Below are positions 53,101 to 59,226 of a DNA stretch of 64,000 bases, piece after piece. How positions within the stretch are numbered: the stretch's first letter is position 1; every line of letters starts with the position of its first letter. Below the pieces are notes generated by a model. It did not search any database. It was not told the origin of the DNA and saw nothing but the letters and a program-made list of their open reading frames with translations. This DNA comes from Leptolyngbyaceae cyanobacterium JSC-12 (GTDB lineage Bacteria; Cyanobacteriota; Cyanobacteriia; Leptolyngbyales; Leptolyngbyaceae), in contig CM001633.1 of assembly GCA_000309945.1 (NCBI GenBank), forward strand, positions 580,723-644,722, written 5' to 3'. A program made the position numbers and the translations under genes.

Positions 53101-54935
53101 ACCCTATAGAGTTCTGTATCTCCATTTACATCTGTGGCTTTGAAATAGACCCAGCTGCCGTAACTATTGGAAAGGTTTGTTAACTCAGTTGGGTTAGACC
53201 CGGACGCTCCAGACACGATATCAACAACAGACGTATTACCTGTAGTTCCGTCTGTTTTGAACAATTCGGTTCCGTACTCGTCGCTATCTGCAACGAAATA
53301 CGTTGTGCTGCCTAACTGAACAAATTCTCTAGGGTTACTTCCAGCGTTTCCGGCTATAACGTTATCTATCTGAACCGGGACATTATTAGACGTGGACCCT
53401 AACGACACAGTAAACGTGTATTTTTCAGAAGTTGACGCATTGGATAACTTCAGGTAATAACGATTACGGGGTTGAGAGGTGTAAGTCTGACTTAAGTTAC
53501 CTGTGCCGCTATCAACAGTAGTTCCAGTTAATGATCCTCTTCTTAACTCCCAAGAAACTCCAGAGGGAGCCGTGATGTTAAGTGTTATAGAAGATGAATC
53601 ATCGTAAAGGTCAAAGTAGTAAAGGTCATTCGGATCACTTGTACTTCCAACAGCATCTTTAAAAGTTGCACTTGCAGTTAGTGGACTAGCAATTTCTAAT
53701 CCAGATTCATCTGCAGAATTAAAGAAATAGTCTAGGAAATTACCCGGTGTTGGTTTTTTGATAACAACTGGGTAGTTACCTGGTGGCATTGGAATTATGA
53801 CTTCTTGCTTATACTGATAAGGATTTTGGAGTAGTACAATCCTTAATGAGGTGCCTGTATAAGAAGCAATATCTAACACACCATTGTCATCAAAATCTGC
53901 AATCCCAGCAGGGTAACTTTGACCAGAAGTTGCAACACCAGTACCTAACAAGTAAGTTGTTAAGAGCTTTTGCATACGTGTCTGGTAGTTAACCCCTGGA
54001 ACAAATTTTGACATCACTATGTAATATTTGTAGGGGTATAAAAGGTTTTCAAAGATAAAATCTGGAGTTCCGTTGTTATCCATGTCTTCAAAACCCCTAG
54101 CTTGAAAGTTAGGTGGTGGATAGATCGTATTTACAAAACCACTACCCGTAACATTTCTTGTAGAAACAGCACTTACAAGGGTAGTTCCGTTCATAAACCA
54201 TACAGAATAAGGGTCTGTTGATGCTGCACTATCTTGCACTAACAAATCCATATGTCCATCACTATCCATATCACCCACACCTACATACTTTGCTGTAAGA
54301 GGTAACGTAGGTAGTGCTGGAGTGGCTACTACTGTGTGTCCTGCGTTTAGTTGCCATATAGCTGTTGTACCTGTTGAGGTATCCCTCCACACCAGGTCAT
54401 CGATCCCATCATTATTAAGGTCACCTGTTGTGTCAATAACCCAAGGAAACTGTGCGTTTCCAACGTATGTGCTGGTAGTCCAAGTTGTCCCGTCAAAATC
54501 TCCGAAATAAACATTACCTGAAGTACCGTTGTGAAAAACTACATCTCCTGCTCTAGCATAGTTAGCTTCAATCCGTAGCGAGAAATCTGTGTCTAGAGAG
54601 CTAGACGCTAGAGCAACTTTGATGTAATACACTCCAGGAGTTAAAATATCTGACGTAGGAGATAAAACTCGTGCGTTTATATACTCTGAGTTAACCCCAG
54701 TGTTTTCAGATTTAATGGCAGTGCCACCTAAACTCAGTTGACTTCCACTAGCATCGAGAACGTACAAATCAGCGTTTGTAGTAATGTCCTGCAGAATAGC
54801 AATTAGGTCAGACCTTTTCTGCAAATTGACTTTATAAAATTGTTCTGGTTGATCGACAGTTAATTTTCCTCTCACATACGCCTCTAAGTCGGAACGAAGA
54901 GTTAAGGGCGTTGCTGTCTCTAAGGAGAATCCCAT
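50190..54935 (-). CDS. giant PPC / FG-GAP / ELWxxDGT-repeat protein
   Basis: 1581 residues, no signal peptide. Order: N-terminal PPC domain (1-125, 'TPGVYYIKVALASSSLDTDF'); FG-GAP/VCBS calcium-type repeats (140-400) with 'DTTGDLNNDGIDDLVWRDTS', 'DMDSDGHMDLLVQD' and 'DFDDNGVLDIAS'; a second PPC ('YYLKLSNASTSEKYTFTVSL'); then about ten ELWxxDGT-like beta-propeller repeats ('TELFKTDGTTGNTSVVDI', 'SGSDSSNPSELTVV', 'ELWKITNANKT'); a long unique C-terminal region and closing repeats ('GWQVWATDGKSIRQVTSL'). A large secreted or surface adhesin-like protein. It has one TTATTAA in 4.7 kb, unlike the rest of the element. Confidence 0.8.
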   Translation of the reverse strand: MGFSLETATPLTLRSDLEAYVRGKLTVDQPEQFYKVNLQKRSDLIAILQDITTNADLYVLDASGSQLSLGGTAIKSENTGVNSEYINARVLSPTSDILTPGVYYIKVALASSSLDTDFSLRIEANYARAGDVVFHNGTSGNVYFGDFDGTTWTTSTYVGNAQFPWVIDTTGDLNNDGIDDLVWRDTSTGTTAIWQLNAGHTVVATPALPTLPLTAKYVGVGDMDSDGHMDLLVQDSAASTDPYSVWFMNGTTLVSAVSTRNVTGSGFVNTIYPPPNFQARGFEDMDNNGTPDFIFENLLYPYKYYIVMSKFVPGVNYQTRMQKLLTTYLLGTGVATSGQSYPAGIADFDDNGVLDIASYTGTSLRIVLLQNPYQYKQEVIIPMPPGNYPVVIKKPTPGNFLDYFFNSADESGLEIASPLTASATFKDAVGSTSDPNDLYYFDLYDDSSSITLNITAPSGVSWELRRGSLTGTTVDSGTGNLSQTYTSQPRNRYYLKLSNASTSEKYTFTVSLGSTSNNVPVQIDNVIAGNAGSNPREFVQLGSTTYFVADSDEYGTELFKTDGTTGNTSVVDIVSGASGSNPTELTNLSNSYGSWVYFKATDVNGDTELYRVNTTGNVQRFDLNLDGSSNPTSLTALGPSGDNLLYFGAYKSGKIRIWATDGSTASDGPNIRVVASDELLSFPTDFTYQSNNNDLFLVYFIGDLSIGGKDLFAVEFGFLVNTYGIIPEAFSVSRRSAIEPGSTYDPLTGFVYDSSNPTEIVALDDDDLYVIATQTKASNIGTELFHVSSANNWTAPTPIDILSGSDSSNPSELTVVKNGTTPALFFAATGSSSQGRELWKITNANKTSPTLIDIRSGSDDSNPTNLTAVDTSWLYFSADNSGSDDYEAFRIQNTSTTPGLVGTTQVNSSGSSDPYGFTKLGSDQVFWAASDASSAENIELFRHTISTNSAPTKTEIRASSGGFNFGSNPSSLFAHSSTLLLMAANTVAYGNEPYTFTTTTNTASLLKDLNLASNGVGFSDFVVVGSNKYFIGPSEKGTNLWVSTADTSSDTSELTVAETSDPVYDLHGLVVSGNMIYGVGYTPGYGYELDRLDTTVNPPVLKRMTDIEPGEGSSNIDNLVVHTDGYTYFSAYKSGTGTNDGNGIWRVNASTTPGSPGFVTKYNTDISTPITSILSMADFNSQAGTQPGIFAAVGTKVFGPTLTNDLRLPTTSGYTTEQKLNDYYIKNTSAYVDYASSTGSSGSGGGPIQSEVLSLSSAVIKEYQIGYRGYEEVGPVPLLFVNGVPYMLYQGGGGIGYANAFNNHPRDARFMVKPGQVIFPFFNDFVVYENSVFGAGYAFEARATGKANRDCPNYNEQYAIGWEPFGMHFGLNTEKGYGGSPKYPSDSDNGKSTNGSDNPVTYGSLFGVINPATFFGTAYEYYLRARDGGPVCPVPITTSHPSNINPGIKDGKPVGSGAHGFHSVGNGRITFLADAGDDLGFQLYAIEDKHSNEADVSNYTVERLSTDFEDFGNMVETNFRVYFIGKKASTGWQVWATDGKSIRQVTSLTSDQIPISLEMRDRAYYTVFDKTTRTDTLNALS

Positions 54936-55004
54936 TTTAGTAAATTTGTGATGGACATTATCATAATGTCATGGCTTAGCTAAGAGAGTAGGAGCATATT
55001 GTAA

Positions 55005-55625
55005 ATGTTGATCCCAAACACATCAGTACAAGGTTATGTAAGTTATGAAACTACGGCTAACGAATATTTTTTTGATTTAGAAAGTGCTCAATCCGTTCAG
55101 CTTTGGTTGACCAAACAAGTTTCACCGTCTGCAAACTTTGAACTCTACGATGCAGACACCGGACGGATGCTAGAGTTTTGCATGAACTTTGGTAATCTAA
55201 GTGGGTTAATGGAAGCTCAGCTTGAAGCTGGACATTATAAAGTAAAGGTGTTTGCTCCAGAAGAAGGACAAGCGACGAGTTATGAGCTTTTACTTCGAGT
55301 TTCAGACCCGATTCACGGAGTTGACATTAGTAATAGTGAAGAAGATGCCTTTCCCATTTTTGAGGGTGGTGCACGAGGATTTGTAGATGCTTATTACAAC
55401 ACTAAGTTTGAATATATCAATGACGTAGACGTTTACAAAATGGAATTTGATGCTCCTACTAATTTGTTTATAAGTGTTCTAGGACACTTTATAAATTTTG
55501 GTATATACAGGAAGGGTGATGATGAACCTATAGACATACGAGAAGGCTTCGATGTCGGAACGTATTACGTGAAAATTAAGGGTTATAGCGGCGACTATAA
55601 GCTTTATGTGCACCCTAACTATTAA
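55005..55625 (+). CDS. PPC-like protein
   Basis: 206 residues: 'NEYFFDLESAQSVQLWLTKQ', 'ANFELYDADTGRMLEF', 'LEAGHYKVKVFAPEEGQATS' (PPC 1) and 'VDVYKMEFDAPTNLFISVLG', 'FDVGTYYVKIKGYSGDYKLY' (PPC 2). No signal peptide. AGGAG ten bases before the ATG. Divergent from the giant PPC gene with 69 bases between. Its stop is within the palindrome at 55621. Confidence 0.7.
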   Translation: MLIPNTSVQGYVSYETTANEYFFDLESAQSVQLWLTKQVSPSANFELYDADTGRMLEFCMNFGNLSGLMEAQLEAGHYKVKVFAPEEGQATSYELLLRVSDPIHGVDISNSEEDAFPIFEGGARGFVDAYYNTKFEYINDVDVYKMEFDAPTNLFISVLGHFINFGIYRKGDDEPIDIREGFDVGTYYVKIKGYSGDYKLYVHPNY

Positions 55626-55666
55626 TAAGAAGGGCTAGACCGATCGGTCTAGCCCTTCTTATTAAT
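55621..55666. terminator. 46-bp perfect palindrome, bidirectional terminator
   Basis: Perfectly self-complementary about 55643/55644, with an A/T-rich exterior (ATTAATAAGAA) and GC-rich centre (GGGCTAGACCG). It carries TTAATAA/TTATTAA in the arms and sits between convergent genes. The outer half matches the hairpin at 46112 (AATAAGAA-GGGC). Confidence 0.85.
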
Positions 55667-55680
55667 TAATCCTAAAGTCT

Positions 55681-55752
55681 TTACACAACACCTTCAGTAT
55701 ACTCCTGTGGTATTTTGTTTTTGGCTGAACTTGAGTAAAAAGATTTAATCAT
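55681..55752 (-). CDS. possible 23-residue ORF
   Basis: ATG overlaps the end of the gene at 55745 and has AGGA nine bases upstream; it ends before the palindrome at 55621. Translation 'MIKSFYSSSAKNKIPQEYTE' plus three residues. Only position and ribosome-binding site support it. Confidence 0.25.
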   Translation of the reverse strand: MIKSFYSSSAKNKIPQEYTEGVV

Positions 55753-56134
55753 TGTTTTTTCCTTTCGCTTTTTTAGTACAAATGTTGTATGCCATGCTGA
55801 AAGTCATACCGCAAGGTTCATATTCAGTGAGAAAATGTCCGGCAAATTCTGGCTGACCGTTTTCATCCTCGTGGTCTAAATCTTTTCCGCATAATCCTGC
55901 TAAAGCTTCCAGATAAAGACGTAGGATTGGGTGGGAGTTTTTGAAGAAGCTTCCTTGCTGACGTGCTCGTGTTTCTTCACAGATTTTTTCCATAACACGC
56001 GCCAGCGAGAACACAATACCAGAAGAATTAACTGCTGAGAGCACCTCGATGGCGCGTTGATAATCTTCCGGTTGTAAAACGTGGTCTGATTCTAGATAAA
56101 AGTTTAGAATCTCGTCTTGGTTTTTGAAATTCAT
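55745..56134 (-). CDS. hypothetical protein
   Basis: 129 residues, helical and acidic, with four cysteines ('ICEETRARQQGSFF', 'LAGLCGKDLDHEDE', 'YEPCGMTF', 'YNICTKKAKGK'). No family recognised. Last of four tightly overlapping genes (4-, 4- and 11-base overlaps) that are surely one transcript. Confidence 0.55.
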   Translation of the reverse strand: MNFKNQDEILNFYLESDHVLQPEDYQRAIEVLSAVNSSGIVFSLARVMEKICEETRARQQGSFFKNSHPILRLYLEALAGLCGKDLDHEDENGQPEFAGHFLTEYEPCGMTFSMAYNICTKKAKGKNND

Positions 56135-56502
56135 GGAAATAATGAAACGGGGTTTAAGTCAGCTAAAAGCTGGTCGTAGTTTGACAAATTAACGTTGAAC
56201 TTTTGCAGCACAACTCGAAGTTCCACCAGTCTATCCAAAGCAATTTCTTTTAGGTAATCTTCCCCAGAGTCCGACTCGATACCATCAATCCAACCACTAG
56301 ATAAGTATTGAAGAATGGAGGTGTTTTTGTATAGTGGGCAGACTACTTCTGCAACAGCGTTGCACATTAAGTAGCACCACTCCTGTCTATCAAAACTTAT
56401 TAAGCGCTCCCGATCCAACTCTTCTCCAGTTTGTTTAGCAAAATCTTTAGGGGACAGCAACTTAGGTTCCCACTTAACAAACAACTTTCTGATTGTGATC
56501 AT
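56131..56502 (-). CDS. hypothetical protein
   Basis: 123 residues, soluble, with 'CYLMCNAVAEVVCPLYKNTS' and a helical C-terminus. Overlaps neighbours on both sides by four bases (ATGA). No domain recognised. Confidence 0.55.
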   Translation of the reverse strand: MITIRKLFVKWEPKLLSPKDFAKQTGEELDRERLISFDRQEWCYLMCNAVAEVVCPLYKNTSILQYLSSGWIDGIESDSGEDYLKEIALDRLVELRVVLQKFNVNLSNYDQLLADLNPVSLFP

Positions 56503-56768
56503 ACTAAAGATTGTTCAATACAAAACCGGGCGAATTTTGTAGCCCGGATCATTAACTGACGTTCGTTTAACCCACCCTCGAAGCTTTGATAATAATGCCG
56601 TCTGTTATTAACAAACTCCAGACATGAGCAGTTTATATCACTATAAACTGACACGATGCCATACTCGGTTACTACATGACCATCGTAATGAGAGTCTCTG
56701 AGTGAGTTGTGTCTACGGATTCTGTTATACGAGATGGAGATTTTCCATTTTTGAGGGTTAAACTTCAT
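56499..56768 (-). CDS. hypothetical protein
   Basis: 89 residues, basic, Tyr/His/Arg-rich ('YNRIRRHNSLRDSHYDGHVV'), compact alpha/beta. No domain recognised. Translationally coupled in the four-gene operon. Confidence 0.55.
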   Translation of the reverse strand: MKFNPQKWKISISYNRIRRHNSLRDSHYDGHVVTEYGIVSVYSDINCSCLEFVNNRRHYYQSFEGGLNERQLMIRATKFARFCIEQSLV

Positions 56769-56997
56769 TTGAAACCTCCAACGAGTCTTGAATATTCAAT
56801 GTTTTAACTTTAAGGTTATCTATCTCTTGCACCAAATCATTCACTTTTTCCCAAACTTGATAGTCGAAAGCGGCGGTTAGCTTAGCACTCTCTGCGGAAG
56901 ACTGAGCAGAGTTTAGACAACGATAGAGTTGTTCCAATTTTCGTTTAAGAGTTTGCCGAGCGTGGAGTTCGTTTTCATTCACTTTTATTAAGCTCAT
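56758..56997 (-). CDS. small coiled-coil protein
   Basis: 79 residues, nearly all helical with heptads ('LHARQTLKRKLEQLYRCLNS', 'VWEKVNDLVQEIDNLKVKTL'). First gene of the four-gene operon. Function unknown. Confidence 0.55.
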   Translation of the reverse strand: MSLIKVNENELHARQTLKRKLEQLYRCLNSAQSSAESAKLTAAFDYQVWEKVNDLVQEIDNLKVKTLNIQDSLEVSNEV

Positions 56998-57015
56998 CTA
57001 TAATCAACCAAGTAA

Positions 57016-57039
57016 AGCAGGGGAGTTAACTCCCCTGCT
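57016..57039. terminator. 24-bp perfect palindrome after the DUF932 gene
   Basis: AGCAGGGGAGTT/AACTCCCCTGCT, self-complementary, 11 bases after the stop at 57051 and before the four-gene operon. No long T tail. Confidence 0.7.
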
Positions 57040-57050
57040 CAGTGCAGATC

Positions 57051-57980
57051 TTAGCTACGCAAGTAGCAAGATACTAACTGATCTTGCATTTTTTTGATTC
57101 CAGAGTATCGCCCACCTTGTAGTAGTGCATTCAACTGAGTTTGTGCAGACCCACGAGATGGAGCGTGCCAGTTAAAGTATTCTGAAACAGAGTTGAGAAG
57201 TCCCCAGGCAGTGTTGTACGCCGTGATCAGTTCACTACCTTTCGCTTGTCCTTCAAACAACCTCAGTCCAATTTGTACAGGTTTTGGTTGCTCATCAATG
57301 GTCTTTTTGGGGTCACCAAATGCGTTAATAAGATGCATCACTGCTTCTTCTTTTGTGACTGGAACTCCAGTCAATTTTTCGTACACCTCTTCTTCTTTGC
57401 GAAGTGTTCGGGTTGCAGCACCAAGAAGTTCATTGATTCTGTCTTTATTAAACTCCCCAAGGTGGGCAATCACTTTATTGCCTTCTCGGATTAGACGGTG
57501 CATCCCGTTGGTGCAGATTAGTCTGTTTGCATACAGAGACACTTTCAACCCGCTGCCATTCATATGGCTATCGCGTAGGATTAACCACCACTCGATTATG
57601 TCACCAGCCTTACGAACATCCGTAATCACAGGCAGTCTGGCGGCAGCGTAAAGGATCAAACCTTTATTCAACGAACCGATGTATTCCACTTTTAAGCTCA
57701 GGTCAGATTCATTACAAAAGTCGTGGAAGTGTTGCAGTATTTCACGATTTTGCCAGGGTTTTCTGTCTATATACTTGTCAATATACTTACCATCAATATC
57801 CCGGTAAGCAACTTTTACTTTCGGGTCAGTATACTGAAACTGATCTCCATACCGAAATGGACCAATATTTACTGACCAATCCAACCGTGCGGCTCGGAGC
57901 TGTTCTTGTAGGCTCAGACCATCAACATGTACTGCTGTATTACGGTGCCAAGGCAGTACATTAGACGATTGCATATTCAT
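57051..57980 (-). CDS. DUF932 phage/plasmid-like protein
   Basis: 309 residues. 'GSGLKVSLYANRLICTNGMH' with 'VTKEEAVMHLINAFGDPKKT', and the N-terminal 'WSVNIGPFRYGDQFQYTDPK', match DUF932 (phage/plasmid-like protein, TIGR03299 group), frequent in plasmids and phages and sometimes beside anti-defence genes. Molecular role unknown. The preceding short hairpin at 58005-58020 may end the upstream transcript. Confidence 0.82.
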   Translation of the reverse strand: MNMQSSNVLPWHRNTAVHVDGLSLQEQLRAARLDWSVNIGPFRYGDQFQYTDPKVKVAYRDIDGKYIDKYIDRKPWQNREILQHFHDFCNESDLSLKVEYIGSLNKGLILYAAARLPVITDVRKAGDIIEWWLILRDSHMNGSGLKVSLYANRLICTNGMHRLIREGNKVIAHLGEFNKDRINELLGAATRTLRKEEEVYEKLTGVPVTKEEAVMHLINAFGDPKKTIDEQPKPVQIGLRLFEGQAKGSELITAYNTAWGLLNSVSEYFNWHAPSRGSAQTQLNALLQGGRYSGIKKMQDQLVSCYLRS

Positions 57981-58034
57981 AGTTTTTAGAAGAAAAAGAA
58001 CAAATAACCCTGATGGGTTTTTACAAGGCGTTTG

Positions 58035-58199
58035 CTATCTGAAGAAGACAATGCCTAAAACAAATCCGAAACATACAGCCCCGACATAGCAAAGAATCTG
58101 CATTAATAAATTTGCTCTAGTCTTAGGTTGTCGAACTTTTACTTTCTCGTATCTACGCCGCTGAACTTTCGGTGCTTGCTGTTTGTTCTTGACGGTCAT
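58035..58199 (-). CDS. small membrane protein, 54 residues
   Basis: A very basic N-terminal half ('MTVKNKQQAPKVQRRRYEKV') and one membrane segment ('ILCYVGAVCFGFVLGIVFF'), a positive-inside single-pass protein. The start overlaps the end of the gene at 58153 by 47 bases. No family recognised; charge pattern and good start favour a real gene. Confidence 0.5.
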   Translation of the reverse strand: MTVKNKQQAPKVQRRRYEKVKVRQPKTRANLLMQILCYVGAVCFGFVLGIVFFR

Positions 58200-58485
58200 C
58201 TGTTAATCCTAATACTCTCGCAAAGCACTCAATCTCTTGAGCGTTAATAAAGTGGCATCCAGCCGTGATTCCGATACCTGGCTTAATACTATTCAAGTTA
58301 TACGACCCAATTTTAATTCTTCTCTCCTCTGTTGACCAGTCGTATACTTTACCAGATCGCCACATTCGGTATAACAATAAGCAAATTTCCTTTGGAAAGC
58401 ATACACCCCTCGATGTCTGGATGACTTCAGGTTCGTTTGGCTTAACCCTCAGATAAATGTTGTCGTCATAAGATAAAGGAAACAC
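58153..58485 (-). CDS. hypothetical protein
   Basis: 110 residues, soluble. 'YNLNSIKPGIGITAGCHFIN' is beta-rich. It overlaps the Dam-like gene by 37 bases. No domain recognised. Its reading frame does not continue the methylase. Confidence 0.5.
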   Translation of the reverse strand: MFPLSYDDNIYLRVKPNEPEVIQTSRGVCFPKEICLLLYRMWRSGKVYDWSTEERRIKIGSYNLNSIKPGIGITAGCHFINAQEIECFARVLGLTDDRQEQTASTESSAA

Positions 58486-58802
58486 GACAAACTTACTATC
58501 TTATTAAACTCGTTACGCCTGCAGTAGTAAGCATCTTTGTTGTTTACACAAAACCCATTTGGGATGCGTAACCCTTTCTTAATCTGCTGGTAGACGTTAA
58601 TAAGATGTGGATTAATATCACACAGTAAAGCTTGCTCAGGTAAAACATGCAAACTCATAGCCAGTGCTCCGCAGAAAGGCTCCACCAGCTTGGGAGTTAT
58701 CCCTTTTTGCTCACAGTACTGTGTGTACGGCATCCAGAACTTTTCAGAAAATAAAGGGGCAAACCATTGTTTACCCCCAGCCCATTTAAGAAAAGGCTTC
58801 AT
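58449..58802 (-). CDS. truncated Dam/D12-class DNA adenine methylase
   Basis: 117 residues. 'MKPFLKWAGGKQWFAPLFSE' (motif X / SAM-binding start), 'LVEPFCGALAMSLHVLPEQA' (motif I) and 'LLCDINPHLINVYQQIKKG' are the first half of a D12-class N6-adenine methylase. The protein then ends after 'RRNEFNKIVSLSCFLYL', losing the target-recognition domain and the catalytic DPPY. I see no continuation in the other frames. A truncated remnant or a SAM-binding stub, not an active methylase alone. Confidence 0.72.
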   Translation of the reverse strand: MKPFLKWAGGKQWFAPLFSEKFWMPYTQYCEQKGITPKLVEPFCGALAMSLHVLPEQALLCDINPHLINVYQQIKKGLRIPNGFCVNNKDAYYCRRNEFNKIVSLSCFLYLMTTTFI

Positions 58803-58822
58803 ACTGTTCTTTCGAGTCCTAT

Positions 58823-59161
58823 TTAGAACTCGTCCTCTTCAGACTTATGTAAAACCTTCATGTCATACAGGTGACCAGAGAGGATCGCTATAACGAGATT
58901 ATTAACGGATTCTCGGAATCTAACAATCTCTGCTGCGTCCTCAAAAATTTCTTTTACTTCTTCCAGTTTTAGACCTGTTTCACGAACAACGGTTGAAAAC
59001 AGGAGCGGCACCCCGTCTAGTAATTCCAGTAAGTTTTTTAGGGCAATGTAAGATTGGTAATCTGCTTCAGACCTCTCATTAATTGCGATATGAAAATCTT
59101 TTTGACGACGCTCATCTTGAAATGCTGGGATTAGTTCTGTAACTGATTTAGTCTTTTGCAT
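58823..59161 (-). CDS. hypothetical protein
   Basis: 112 residues from ATG at 59161; an ATG at 59203 lies inside a terminator hairpin and is not preferred. Helical and acidic ('GLKLEEVKEIFEDAAEIVRF'). Twenty bases upstream of the Dam-like gene, same strand. No family recognised. Confidence 0.55.
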   Translation of the reverse strand: MQKTKSVTELIPAFQDERRQKDFHIAINERSEADYQSYIALKNLLELLDGVPLLFSTVVRETGLKLEEVKEIFEDAAEIVRFRESVNNLVIAILSGHLYDMKVLHKSEEDEF

Positions 59162-59194
59162 TGTGGTGATAGATATAAACTTTAAGACTTTATT

Positions 59195-59219
59195 AGCCAC
59201 CATTAAGTTAATGGTGGCT
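59195..59219. terminator. terminator hairpin after the metallopeptidase gene
   Basis: Perfect 12-bp arms AGCCACCATTAA and TTAATGGTGGCT around a single G, 7 bases after the stop at 59227. Confidence 0.7.
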
Positions 59220-59226
59220 TAAGCAT

